Shown: positions 42,406 to 53,310, numbered from the stretch's first letter. The stretch is DNA of 64,000 nucleotides from Heterocephalus glaber (GCF_000247695.1 NW_004624801.1:6758406-6822405), one strand, 5' to 3'. Program-made: numbers and translations. The notes: generated by a model not told the origin, from the sequence alone.

Positions 42406-42860
42406 CTAGATCTGGACACCCTCCAAATCATGACTCCAGGCCAGAGTTCCCCCTAAGTGCAGGCTCCAATGCCCCAGCTGATCGCCATCAAGCACCTGTT
42501 TACCGAGGGCCTGTCGGGTGCCAGCCACAGTATGGAGCACTGAGGGCCCAGCGGCAGATAGATGGGGAAGGGCCTGTGCCCAAGGCCCCTCTTCCAAAGG
42601 CTTGGCTCACTACAGGTGTCTGCAGGGCCGGGGCACGTTCACACTCCAGTGCACACTCTGCCACTCCTCAGCCTCTCCTCCTGGCCTCAAGAGGGGCCTG
42701 GGGCCTGCAGACGCAGGGCTGGAAGCCCAGGTGGTCTACTCTGGCTGCCCATGTGCCCTGGTGCGACTGCCATGTCCTGCTTTCCCTGCCAGAATATTTC
42801 TCAAGTCTCTGCCATCTGCTTTTTCTCCTTATGATCATGAGCTGGTTCAAACTTGAGATA

Positions 42861-42861
<1 letters not shown>

Positions 42862-42898
<37 letters not shown>
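42862..42898 (+). repeat. (CA)n microsatellite
   Basis: About 18 uninterrupted CA units. Confidence 0.98.
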
Positions 42899-42914
42899 CT
42901 TTTGCGTCTGTCCA

Positions 42915-43290
42915 CTGAACCCCAACCAGTCTTGTCACCTCAGATCCTCCTGCCAGGTCACCAGGGTGGCTTTCCAGAGCACAAACTTACTCACATCACA
43001 CTGCAGCCCCGACTCCTTCGTGGGCTCCCTGTTGTCCCTAGGAGAGGCCCAAGATGCTTGGCATGGCACCCAGGGACTCCAGGTGTTGCCCTTTACCGTC
43101 TCCTGGCTCCCTTCTCTCCCTCACCTGCTCCTGCATGCAGGACACCAGCAGATTGCTCTGTGGCACCCTTGCATGTGTGCCCAGCTCCCATGGCGGATGG
43201 CTCTGTCCTTGGCCCTCATCCGTCCCTCCTCCCTGTATCCACACCTCACAGTGTGGATTTTGGGGTCTTCCCAGCAAGGCCAGGTGGCTC
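42915..43290 (+). repeat. L2 LINE fragment
   Basis: CACACTGCAGCCCCGACTCC, TTCGTGGGCTCCCTGTTGTC, CTTGGCATGGCACCCAGGGAC follow the L2 ORF2 region order. Decayed. Confidence 0.6.
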
Positions 43291-43955
43291 TGGCCCTGGC
43301 CTCAGGCTTGGCCACGGGACATGATCTTGGCCACTGGAGGCAGGCGGGCGTGACACAGAAGCAGAGAGTGACCTGGCATCTCGGTTGCCCCTTGCACACC
43401 TGCTGTGGCCAGGAGAAGGGTTTCCTGAGAGTGGCTGCTGTGCCCGTGGCCCCAGGTGGATTCCTGTAGAGTAGTCACCCCAGCCCACCCCTCAGACCTG
43501 AGCGAGAATGCGTGACTGCTGGATTGGTGATGTGTCTGGATGTCAGGCTCAGACCACAGACCAGCACGGAGCACTCTTAGGCTGCTCGGCCTCTAGTAGT
43601 GCGGCCCCTAAATCGCAGGGTATTTGTTACACGTGTTCCTGTGGCCATAGACATACGGATGCCTCACTGCTGTTCTGTTTTACTTCTTGCTTCTCTTGCT
43701 TTTTCCTCAGCCTAAATGTCCTTGCACATCCCTCTTAGCCTAAATGTATTCCTAGGCTTCTGCAGAGGGCCTTGGCCACCACTTCCAGAAATAATGCCAT
43801 CCTGCCCCTGATCCTGCATTTGGGGAAAAAATATCCGGGCAGGTGGGAGCTGAGAAGGGCTCAGGGCTTCTCTGTGTGTGGGGGCTGGGGGCATTCACCT
43901 CACCTTCCAGCAAAGAGAGGGGAGCAGCTTCCACTCTTTGAAGTTCAGCTGTGGG
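43291..43955. other. Unannotated DNA, no gene seen
   Basis: No gene or repeat recognised. Confidence 0.5.
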
Positions 43956-43959
43956 AGAA

Positions 43960-44400
43960 GCCAGCTGCTGCCTGGGCCCACCTGCTATTTGCACCAAGCT
44001 AAAAACTCTGCGGGGCGTATTTGCACTTGCATTTGCCTTCCCCGTTACTCTGCGTCAGTCCCCAGCCAGAGCCCTGTGTGGTTACCGCATAAAACAGAAT
44101 TACATGCTCTTCCATGCTCTGGAATTTAAACAGCTGCTAACACCTCCTGGAAAACATTGTATTTAGTAACTAGCCAGCCGGTGTTTTAATTCCAGTCTCT
44201 TTGCTCTTTCTTCCCAGCCTTTATCATGCACCAGAGATTTCTGTGCAAACACGACTGCATCTTCGACACATCTTTGACAGGCTCGACAATCCCTTTGCTT
44301 TCCTTGCCTGGTGGTGATGGAGACCTTCCTTATCCCTCCCCCTCAGGAGTCTATAAATAGAGGCATAGATGCACACGCACACGCGTACACACGCACACAC
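43960..44400. promoter_or_regulatory. Candidate regulatory block with MEF2/TATA site
   Basis: Unique DNA with GTATTTGCACTTGCATTTGC near 44018, AATTACATGC, and CTATAAATAG at 44351-44360. That 10-mer matches both MEF2 (YTAWWWWTAR) and TATA consensus. No coding exon is recognised downstream. Enhancer or promoter status is inference. Confidence 0.4.
44351..44360. promoter_or_regulatory. MEF2-type / TATA-like site
   Basis: CTATAAATAG is a perfect MEF2 consensus and also reads as TATAAATAG. It is followed by an (AC)n-like stretch to 44402. Confidence 0.5.
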
Positions 44401-44699
44401 AGGAACTTTCAATGCTGCAAAATAGCTCAGCTTTAAAGAGCTGCAGGCACATCTTCTCAGCCTTCAATGGTTGCCCTGGTCCCCTGATGGCAGCTGGCAG
44501 CTTCTGGGTTTCTGTGTTAGTTACCTGCTTTCTACCACCTTCCGGGATGCAAAGAGAGCAGGAGGGCCCAAGCCAGAGGCTGCCTGTGCAAATGTAACTC
44601 TAGCGTGGGCTCTGTCAGCTTCCCCTCTGACTAATGTTTCTCTCAGGACTATTCGCCCTAGAACACAGACCACCTACTGGAAGTGGAGGTGTGAGTGAT

Positions 44700-45085
44700 T
44701 AAATACTGCTCAGCAAATGCTGGCTGTGTAGTGAGCAGCATGGACTCTCTGCCCACCGATCCGGAGCTTGACCTTGGGACTTGCTTTGCCCAGTGACACA
44801 TCGGCACACCTGATATGAGCAGGGGGTTGAAGTTCACTTGTATACAGGATGCAGCCCATGCTCACTTCCTTCCACCAGGAGCAGGGAGGGCCCTAAGTAA
44901 CTGCAGGTCCACAGAGGGTGGAAGGGTGCACCCCACTGACATCTTAGAGATTCCACCAGCTAAGCCAAACGAGATCAGCTAAACCTTCCCTGCCTGACAC
45001 ACGAGTGAGAAATTAATACTCACTGTTGTATGCCACAGAGTTTCAGAATTGTCTAAGCAATGATAGTTGGCTAACTCAACAGGGC
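44700..45085 (+). repeat. MaLR/MLT-type LTR, sense
   Basis: AAACGAGATCAGCTAAACCTTCC, ACACGAGTGAGAAATTAATACTCACTGTTGTATGCCAC and AGCAATGATAGTTGGCTAACTCAACAG are the 3' end; the 5' boundary is approximate. Confidence 0.7.
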
Positions 45086-45690
45086 AGGCTTCCTATTCTT
45101 ACAATTCTTCCCAGCTGTTCTTTTGAATATGAAACTGGCAGGAATGGGCACTGCCAATCCTCCTCGAAGAGAACAAACTTGGAGTGGCCTGGCCAGGAAT
45201 GAGGGTCCCATTACATGGATCCATCCCATGATCTTGGCCAGGCTCTCCAGCAAAGAGCCACCCCTCACTACTCCTCAATTATCATATCAGACAAAGCGAC
45301 AATGTAGAGGAGAGTTAGTTGGGCTGCTGATGCCGGTCAACCAATGCCAGGTTCAGGGCTGAGCTTTGGCCTCTTTAACAGCCTGTGCTGGTCAGTTGTG
45401 CTAACTCGCTGGTTACAGGGACCATGCCAGCACAGTTAGGGAACACAGCGTAGAGATGACCCTTAGAAACCGTGCCCTCTGGGGCGCTGTCCAGGTGCAG
45501 AGGTGCTGAATCAAGAGCGCTGGTCTTTAAAAGGTCTTGGGAAGCAGATCACAAGGGCTGAGGACTCGGGGCATCCCTGACCTTCCTGACTCCTTTCCTA
45601 ATCACCCTCGTTCCTTGCCTTTCTCCTCTCCTGGTCTCAGCCCTTCTCTTCAATGTCTCTTCCCTCAGCCCCCTCCCTGCCCATTGTGGT
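45086..45690. other. Unannotated DNA, no gene seen
   Basis: Unique DNA without SINE or exon. Confidence 0.5.
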
Positions 45691-45850
45691 CCTGATCAAT
45701 TACACAGGAAAAAATTTTGCTCATCCAGTGAGTTGAATCCTCAAATCACCCAGATAATCAATATTCAACTACTGTGCTACAGAGCAGGGCATTGATTTGC
45801 TGCCAGCCATTGCTAGGCAACCAGAAGCTTCCGAGAGCTCCTCGTAGGGG
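45691..45850. promoter_or_regulatory. Candidate enhancer with perfect X-box
   Basis: AT-rich, repeat-free sequence carrying GATCAATTAC, AATAATCAATATTCAAC-like homeodomain words and ATTTGCTGCCAGCC. It ends with the RFX X-box at 45809-45822. Confidence 0.45.
45809..45822 (-). promoter_or_regulatory. RFX X-box
   Basis: On the minus strand GGTTGCCTAGCAAT matches the full RFX palindrome GTNRCC-N-RGYAAY. RFX factors bind this element in ciliary and MHC class II genes. The site is intact; its use is inference. Confidence 0.65.
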
Positions 45851-46129
45851 AGGGCACCTACTGAGAGTGAGGAGCCCCACGGAGCCACTCCTTCAGCTCA
45901 GGGGCACATGAAGCCTGGGGACACATGTGAGAGGAACTTGCTGCTCCGAACACAGTGGTTTTCACCCAACACCCCAACCGGAAGCAAGACACTTGCTTAG
46001 AAATTCTTGTATTGTAGAAAAATTTTAAGTAGTTGCACAGAGAGATAACATAATGAATATCCATGCTCGTCTTCTAGACATAATCACTGTCAACCCTTTG
46101 GTAAAGTCCGTTTCATTCTACTCCCTACC

Positions 46130-46380
46130 CACTAGCCTTCCATCAGGCCCAATATGAGCAAACCTTACTTCACTCATCGGCGTTTCAGTGTATGCCTGAG
46201 AGACAAAGACTCTCAAAAAGCAAAACTAAAAAGCACAGCCTCAATATCACACTTGTAAAAAAATTAATTCTAGTTTCTTCAGAATATTAAATAGCTGATA
46301 AATATTCAAATGTTACATGTCCTAAATATTTTGCCATTTTATTCAAATCAGGATCCAAAAAATTTTCAAATCTTGTCATT
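46130..46380. other. AT-rich DNA, no gene seen
   Basis: AT-rich; possibly part of an old LINE but not identifiable. Confidence 0.4.
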
Positions 46381-46385
46381 CCATT

Positions 46386-46695
46386 CTTTCTTCTTCTTCT
46401 TTTTCTTCTTCTTTTTTTTGTGACCCTGGGGATTGAACTCAGGGCCCTCACACTGAGCTATATCCCTGCTCCCCCCCCTTCGTCTTTGTGGTGTGGGGGA
46501 TCAAACTCAGGACCTTGTGTTTGCTTTCGAGGCTGGCACAGTGCCACTGAGCTAACTCCCTGGTCCCTTGGTCCCCCTTTTTTGAGACAGGGTCTCACTA
46601 AGTCACTGAGTTGCCCATTCTGAGCTCAAACTTGAGATCTTCCTGCCTCTGCCTCCTCGAGTGCTGGGATCACAAACATGCACCATCACATGCAT
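46386..46695 (-). mobile_element. B1-dID with a second ID nested in its linker
   Basis: Antisense order: ID half 46418-46472 (CTGGGGATTGAACTCAGGGC), a separate ID 46481-46572 (GTGTGGGGGATCAAACTCAG, GTGCCACTGAGCTAACTCCC), then B1 46576-46693 (TTTTGAGACAGGGTCTCACT). CCCCCTT at 46474-46480 and 46573-46579 frames the inner ID as a target duplication. Confidence 0.85.
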
Positions 46696-46926
46696 CTTAG
46701 GTTTCTTTCAATCTACCAGTTTTCCTTCAGCCTTCTTTATTGAAAAAGAAGATTATGTGTCCCCTGAGCCTCACACCTTGAGTGTGGTTCATCACATTCC
46801 TCTCTTCCTGTATTCCAAATGGATTGGAAGTTGGATGGAGCAGTTTGGTGAGATACAGGATTGAGGGTTGGTAGGACCTCTTTCAAAGAGTACTTCCCCA
46901 GTACTCTGTAATGCTCGATTTTCCCT

Positions 46927-46927
<1 letters not shown>

Positions 46928-46966
<39 letters not shown>
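46928..46966 (+). repeat. (CT)n microsatellite
   Basis: CCCT then about 16 CT units before an antisense B1. Confidence 0.96.
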
Positions 46967-46967
<1 letters not shown>

Positions 46968-47085
46968 ATTTTGTGAGACAGGGTCTCGCTACGTAGTTCA
47001 ACCTGGCCTTGAACTCACTATGCAGGCAAGGCTGGCCTCAAACTCACAGGGATCCTCCTGCCTCAGCCTCCCAAGTGCTGGGAGG
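46967..47085 (-). mobile_element. B1 SINE
   Basis: GTGAGACAGGGTCTCGCTAC, GTAGTTCAACCTGGCCTTGAAC, CTCCTGCCTCAGCCTCCCAAG. Well-preserved antisense B1. Confidence 0.92.
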
Positions 47086-47479
47086 GTGTCTGTTGGTGAT
47101 AGCCTCTGATGGGGTGCCAGCCCATGGCTCAAAGGAAACATGTGCAAACTTGCAACATGGATTGACAGAGGAGTCCTACCTAGGATAGATCAAGAGCCCT
47201 TACAAGTCATTAGGAAAAGGCAGGCAGCCCTCGAGGGGTGGCAGTCCCCGGCTTTGGAATAGCAAGTGTATAATCCCTTTCTGATAGAACTGCACCTGAA
47301 CATGAAAAATCAATTAACAGGGAAGACTTGGACTGCATTCGGGGGAGAGCAGGCACGTGGAAGAACCTAATGACAACCGTGAGGGAAACACTCCTCATGC
47401 TCACTGGAGAAGGAGATGAAGACCTACCTGGGAGAAATCAGTAGATCAGTTTTCCAAGCCTGACTAACCAAAATTCTTC
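47086..47479. other. Unannotated DNA, no gene seen
   Basis: No repeat or exon recognised. Confidence 0.5.
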
Positions 47480-48250
47480 AGAGTTGCCAGGGGATTCAAC
47501 TGATGACAAAGGAAATCAATGTCAATAATTAATTTCCCATTGCCTCCTTGCGGCCATCAATGACAAGGGGGAGCTGCACGGCCCCGGATTTAGCATATCC
47601 GCCGAGACCACTCTGGGACAAAATGTATAAACACTAGTAAATTACTTCAAAGCTTTTCTCTTTTTTAATTAACTGAAGTAATTTCGCAATAATCCCCACA
47701 GCTTGTGTCTTAAAATGGAAATCAGTTAAGGATCGAATCCATCTTCCGACCGTGTTTCTCCAGGCTAGGGCTCCAACCGGGAGAGTCTGGCCCCGTGGGG
47801 GGCAGGGGGGCAACTCCAAGGTCTCAATAAAGCCCACAGAACCTTCCGACTTCACTGCAACCCTAGCAGACGGTAACAAGTGTCAGAAGCATTTAATTAG
47901 CCCCGTAATAACCCATGATTTAATGGGCCCCGTCTTGCCAAGTACCTGTGATATGTGGATCTGCGGAGACATAAACTTCTGCAGGACTATAAAAAGCTTT
48001 TTGAGAATGATGGGTTGGAGTGTTTCATATTCCCGGGCTGCCGTAAAAGGCAAAGGCCAGGCTCCCCCGTTCCTCTCCACCGTGTGTGCACATAGCACAT
48101 CAAGCTCCAAAGGCCATTAATTCCGCAGTCCTCAATTCCACAGGGCGGCCTGGGCTCCGCACGGAGCTTCACAGCACCACCGAGCCTGTGGGACGGTGCC
48201 CTATATATAAACCCTCGTGTTTATATGCCTTGGAAGTGCTTTTCAGAGCC
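47480..48250. promoter_or_regulatory. Strong candidate developmental enhancer block
   Basis: About 770 bp without a single recognisable repeat, dense in homeodomain-type words: TAATTAAT 47526-47533, TTAATTAA 47665-47672, TAATTAG 47894-47900, GATTTAATGGG near 47937, CCATTAATTCC near 48113. It also carries GCATATCC (POU-like), CTATAAAAAG and CTATATATAAAC. A perfect 11-bp inverted repeat lies at 47639-47684. No conserved frame is seen. The enhancer reading is inference from composition. Confidence 0.5.
47639..47684. repeat. Perfect 11-bp inverted repeat
   Basis: AAATTACTTCA at 47639-47649 and TGAAGTAATTT at 47674-47684 are exact reverse complements, with a 24-bp spacer that contains TTAATTAA. 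Confidence 0.95.
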
Positions 48251-48269
48251 AATCTGCTCACATTATAGC

Positions 48270-48375
48270 ATTTGAGCCTGACAAAATCCTGTTAAGTAGA
48301 ACAGTTTTTATCCCATTTGACAGGTTACAAAACCACTGTCCAAAGCCTGAGGTCAACAGCGAGCAAGTGCTGAAG
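48270..48375 (-). repeat. MIR fragment
   Basis: TGAGCCTGACAAAATCCTGT, TTTTATCCCATTTGACAGG and GAGCAAGTGCTGAAGCC: MIR core. Confidence 0.65.
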
Positions 48376-49395
48376 CCAAATGGAATCCGTGTGCTCCCCT
48401 CAGAGCCTCTGGTACAGGCTGCAGCTGGCCTGGCATAGGTAGGGATCCCAAGGGCAGAGCGGCCCCCTTCCTCCAGATCTTAGGCAGCTCCTCAGTGCTG
48501 CTCAAGGTGCTTACAGCACTCGTGCGGGAAGCACAGCCAACACTGCACGAAGACCCAGCTTGGAATATTGTCCTCATGCTGGTCAGGAACTGAAACCCAA
48601 ATCCTGATGCAAAGCCCCCTGGCTTTGCAGCCAGCTCCAGGGCTCTGGGGACCTGGAGGTGACCGAATTTCTAGCCCTGTCGTGACAGTGCTCTGTACAC
48701 CTGGAAACTGAGGAGCTGCCTCCTGACAACAAACCAGGTCCTTCTGGGGGTTGACCCTGCATTCCTCAACCGCTGTGGGAAGAAGGTGTCTTGCATTCTG
48801 AATGTCTGTTCCCCATCACGGTGTATTCACGAGGAAGACCCTCTGTGCTCCATCTTGGGGGTCCCTAGAGTCCAGGCTGCCCTCTCCACTGTAGTGAAGC
48901 ACGGAAACCCCCCGAGTGTCCTTCCAGCAAGTGCACCTCTGGCCCCCACCACCCATTTAGCCAGTGGCCAGCAGCACAGCTGTGTTGGAAAAGCTGGGTT
49001 CGCCTTCCCTGGCCCTCACCAGGTCTGCTGCACTGGCAGAGGAGACGACGGTGGAAGTGGGGTAGAAAGAGACGCCAGCAGCAGCTGTGGAGACAGAACA
49101 AGCAGCTGAGAGGAAATGTGGATCCCTTGGCCTTCCCAGGCAAAGGGAATGATACATCCGGAAGCTCCAGAGCTCCCAGGATGCCCACTCTTAGCCCCTG
49201 GGGAGGGCACTGGAGACCTTGAGGGCTGAAGTCCTCTGTCTGCCTGCACCTCGGGACCAGCTGGGCTGCTTTCACCCTGGAGCAAGTAAATCTAACTCTC
49301 CAGGATGAGGTCTTGCCATTATTGATTTTTTTTTTTTTTAACATCCCTGCTTTGAATGCCTAGCCCCAAGTGAGAACCATCCCCTTAGAGGAACC
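48376..49395. other. GC-rich unique DNA, no gene seen
   Basis: Both-strand frames (159 codons on - at 48865-49344) without family signature. Confidence 0.45.
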
Positions 49396-49399
49396 TCCA

Positions 49400-49585
49400 C
49401 TACAGGGGTTTCTCGACTCTGGCTGCACAACGGAATCCTCTGGATGTCTTAAATGAGACAGATGCCAGGTCCCTGCTCCAGAGCTCCTCAGTGAGCTGTC
49501 TGGGGTGGGCCTTGGGCAGCAGGCGTCTTCAAAGTCTCCAGGTGAGTCTAATGTTCAGCCAAGGCCAAGCCACTCTGCTAATGCT
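49400..49585 (+). repeat. hAT-type (MER5-like) transposon relic
   Basis: CAGGGGTTTCTCGACTCTGG left end; CACAACGGAATCCTCTGGATG, GTGAGCTGTCTGGGGTGGGC, TCCAGGTGAGTCTAATGTTCAGCC right side. About 180 bp, nonautonomous, old. Confidence 0.7.
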
Positions 49586-50360
49586 TTTATTCTTTTCCTG
49601 TAAAATGAGCCCCTGGGTCCCCTTGGCTGGAGGAAAGTTGCTCAGTTCTACATAGCATCTGCTCACAGGTTAAACTGGCCCTGCAAATTCACCAATACAT
49701 GGGACCCCGAGGAATGACTTCATTTTCTTCATGATTAATAATAATCTCAAACTCTGGGCAGTACTTAAACCCTGCAGGTTTGTTCTCATTTGAGCAGGGC
49801 CAGCACCATGGAAAAGTATTGTGTTGATCTCTGGACTTCTATTTCCTCACCTGTACAGTAGAGTCAAGTGACTTATCCACAATTGCTGGGTCCAGAGGAG
49901 GCCAGGGTTCCAATCCCGGCCTTGGACCCCAAGCTCAGGGCCTTCTCCTTTAACTTCCTTATAATGACCACCAGAACCAGATCTGGGAAGGAAAGCTAGC
50001 TGTGTGGGGGCAGGAGATGCTATTCTTTTTGCAGAAAAAACCATCAGGGATTGAAGAAGACCTGTGGCCACCCTGAGCATGAGTCTCACCCAGGGCTGGA
50101 TCCTCAGGCAGAAGCCCTTCCAGATGTCCCTGCAGGGGCTGCAAACCATGAGACTAGGGCTCTGCACTAGAGCTGGCTAGTTGGGAGGGTGGGGTTTTCC
50201 TGCAAGGCAAGAGCAGCTAGGGTGAACTCTGGGAGGCATAGGAGGAGGGCTCCTTCAGAGGCAGCTTGTCCTCCTCTTGTGACATATGAACCCCGCCCCC
50301 AACATCAGAGCTCTTGCCCAACTCTGGTCTGGCACTTGGTTCTGGGTGCCTTGCTTTGTT
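49586..50360. other. Unannotated DNA with possible MIR trace
   Basis: CCTCACCTGTACAGTAGAGTC to GGCCAGGGTTCCAATCCC near 49848-49919 looks like a MIR trace. Otherwise nothing recognised. Confidence 0.45.
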
Positions 50361-50366
50361 CGGACT

Positions 50367-50388
50367 GGGGGTGGGGGTGGGGGTGGGG
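50367..50388 (+). repeat. G-quadruplex-forming (GGGGGT)n
   Basis: Three GGGGGT units then GGGG, four G-runs with single-T loops: a textbook G4 motif. Confidence 0.95.
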
Positions 50389-50479
50389 CAGTGTCAATAT
50401 GAGGACTAAGCAGAGTAGGACTCTCTGGAAGAACTTCACAGTCACCAGAACATCAGCTCCCACTCACTCCTGTGGAAGC

Positions 50480-51165
50480 TACTGCAGGATGTGCCCCAGC
50501 AAAACAAGGACTAAAGTCAAGTTAGAAGAAAACAGGATCAAAGTAATGGGAGATCCAACTACAGGAAAATAGTGAGAAGAAGTCCCAGAATGATGGAGGA
50601 GGAAAGGATAAATGGCGATGATAGCTCTAAATTGAAACAAAAAGAGAAAAGAATGGAGCAGATACATGACCTAATGCCTATGGACACTTGGAAAATATTT
50701 TAACAGTCATCTGAAACCTTTTCAAAGCATTTGAGTAACCATTAGCAAAAACTGAATTGAAGATGGTGCAAATAAAAAACCAAGGCAATGATTAACACCA
50801 GGAAAAGCACAAAGCTGTAGAGGAAAGGAAAAGTCAATATTTGCATATGTATAATAATGTAAATGCTAACTGTTTACCTAGCCAAAGAATGTAGCAGAAC
50901 CATGACAGGAGGATTGTGGGAAAGAATGAGGAGGTGAAGATAGCAAAATTCTCCAGAACTAAAATAGTAAATAAATAGATAACATCATCAGGGAGGCAAA
51001 AGCCATAAGAAACCGCTAAGAGGGTTGAAAGTGGATGCCCTTGGAGAGCAGGACTGGGAGTTGGACCAGAGTAGGGTGGAGCCTACAGCTTTTTGTTACT
51101 CTTTGATGTTTTCAATTGTAAGAATATTAGCATTTACATTGAATTTAATTTCAGCAGGAAATTAA
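50480..51165 (+). repeat. Probable old L1/HAL1-type A-rich remnant
   Basis: A-rich sense strand with AAATGGCGATGATAGCTC, CAAAATTCTCCAGAACTAAAA and TTTTTGTTACTCTTTGATGTTTTCAATTG. Resembles old LINE 3' sequence but identification is weak. Confidence 0.45.
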
Positions 51166-51179
51166 AAGCAGGAAAGAGT

Positions 51180-51295
51180 AAGGAGCAAGGAACCAGCCTC
51201 TCCAGCCTCCATTTTCTCATCTGAGAAATGGGAAAATGGTAACACTTGACTGTGTGGTGATGTTGAGAGTTAGGTGTGGTTCTTCTTGCAAAACA
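51180..51295 (-). repeat. MIR-like fragment
   Basis: CCTCCATTTTCTCATCTGAGAAATGGGAAAATGG-type text (51207-51239), the MIR/MIR3 3' core. Confidence 0.7.
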
Positions 51296-51299
51296 CAGA

Positions 51300-51432
51300 G
51301 AAGCCGGACCACGTGGTGGCGCATCCCTATAATCTGAGCACTCAGGAGGCTGAGACAGGAGGATCACCACAAGTTCAAGGCCAGCCTGGGCTTCATAGCG
51401 AGACCCTGCAAAAACAAAAACAATAAAAATCT
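51300..51432 (+). mobile_element. B1 SINE
   Basis: CCGGACCACGTGGTGGCGCA, CACTCAGGAGGCTGAGACAG, CAAGGCCAGCCTGGGCTTCA, GCGAGACCCTGCAAAAAC. Sense B1 with an A-rich tail. Confidence 0.93.
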
Positions 51433-53030
51433 GACTGGGGTCCTGAACGGAAACACCTCTGTCTGCTGTGGTTTGTGACCCCCCTGCCTCCAGTTCCATG
51501 GAGAACAGTCAGGAAAGTCCTCCCGCAGCCCCTGAGGACCCAAAGCTGTCCCCGGGCCCCTCACTCGGATGCTTCTCACCCTCTCTCCTCTTTGACTCTG
51601 CTTCTGTCCCAGGTTAGGTTCCCAGAGACAGCCTCCCCCTTCCCCGCCCAGCCCTGTCTATCTCAGGGTCCTGCTGCCCGCTTCCCCATCAGTGCCTGGA
51701 GGGTCCTTCCTTGCCAACACCGAGCAGATCTGCTGTAATGCCTAGGGTGAGGGCTGGCTGAACACATGAAGCCTGACCCAGGGCAGCGGGCTGTCATGTG
51801 CACTCTCCATGGGAATAGAGTGAGCAAACAGGTGGTGGGAGGCGGGCTGTGTAGTACCAAGAGGACAAGGCAGTGCCTGTTTCTTGCAGGAGAGTATGAG
51901 TGGCTTGTTCGAAACACTCCGGAAACTGAGGCCCACTGCCAAGGTTGAGCAGGATCTGCCCACGAGCCCTCGCCCAGGAGGGCTGCCAGGCTGGGGACAC
52001 AACCGCAGGCACAGCTTGGGAGGGAAGCAGGCAGGCACCCAAGGCCTTCTAGCCTCACTGATCTCCAGCTGCCTTCATCACAGCCTGCTACTCAGGGACT
52101 ATGGCACCGCCCTCGGGGGGTTACATGAGGCGCCAAGTGTCGATTCTGCCCTTCCCACCACCAAAGGAGCGTGCTGTCCCCAAGGTGCTGAGGCAAGCGG
52201 GGCGTGGGGAGGGAGGCGTCCATCTGCTGGCTGTTCCTCCCTGCTCTGATGAGTCCCCGGGGCTCACTGCAAATGTGGAGAGTCCTCCGGGTGACACGCA
52301 TGGTCTCTGTTGGTGGCTCCTGCCCCGCCGCCCTTGTCACGCACCAACCAACCGTGCAACTTCTGTGCCAGAAGCTCCTTGGACTTGCCCACAGGGTCTT
52401 CCATCCTTGCAGAGCTCCTGGCCGGCACAGGTCCTGCATGGGGAATCTGCAGAAGGGAGCTACCACGGCTCCTCCTGGCCGCTTCCCACCTGGAACACTC
52501 ACTTTCCAGTTCTCCATCTGGAATTCAAACGCAATTTCTTCAGCCAGAAAGCAGCTCCTGTGATGTGAACAGCGCCTGGCTCCCTGGTTCTCCCTGGTGC
52601 GAAGATACCCAGGGGAGAGCCTGGCTGGCCCTGGCTCACAGAGTCCAGAGAGTAGGAAGACCATGGTGCACTTCTGCAGTCACCTGCCGCTGCCCCTACT
52701 CATATCCAGCCGGCCGCCTTCCCTTCCTTCCCCCAGCACCCAGCTCGTTCTCCTGTCCTCCGCCTTCCCTTCCCTTCCTTTACTCTCCTCCCGACCCAGG
52801 AGAAGCTGGAGCTGGGTGCCGCAGGATGATCACACTCCATCAACTGCCCTCTGGGGTGGCCCCAGGGAAGGCAGAGACAGGAAGGGGCACCTTATGTGCG
52901 GGATGGTGGGCACTTCAAGACAGGAGTGTGGGATAGATGACAGCCACACCCACCGGTGGCTGGGATCCCAGGGCTGTGGGATTCTGCCAACCAGGAGGGA
53001 GGACTTTGGAGCGTGTGCATGCGTGGGTGT
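51433..53030. other. GC-rich unique DNA, no gene seen
   Basis: Many long frames on both strands (up to about 220 codons) from stop-poor composition. I see no domain, signal peptide or consistent splice architecture. Confidence 0.45.
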
Positions 53031-53310
53031 GTCTGTCCACCTGCACTGCTGTAACAAAATGGCTGAGACGGGTACTTTATTAAAAACAGTGATTTATTTC
53101 TCACAGCTCTGGAAGCTGGGAAGTCCAAGGTCAAAGGCCCAGCATCTGCTGAGGACCGTCTCGCTCTGTCATCCCACAGTGGAAGGCAGAAGGGTCACTC
53201 CTGTGCTAGGGATGCCCACCCATCCATGTGGGCAGAGCCTCCAAGGTCGGGCCGCCTCCTAAAGACTGCAGCTGTCAGCACGTTGCTTGAGGCAACAGAG
53301 TCCCCGTGAC
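53031..53310 (-). repeat. MaLR-type LTR, antisense
   Basis: CTGCTGTAACAAAATGGCTG, GATTTATTTCTCACAGCTCT, GGAAGTCCAAGGTCAAAGGC: antisense MaLR. Confidence 0.72.

Noticed and set aside
42576..43469. 297-codon open frame on the plus strand
   Set aside because: Runs straight through a (CA)n microsatellite (a His-Thr repeat in translation) and an L2 relic, so it is not a gene.
48780..49344. Possible exon at 48786-49109 or 48865-49344
   Set aside because: Both strands are open; no conserved splice pair or protein resemblance.
52092..53262. Frames of 190-221 codons on both strands
   Set aside because: Mutual shadows in GC-rich sequence; the plus-strand frame runs into a MaLR LTR.
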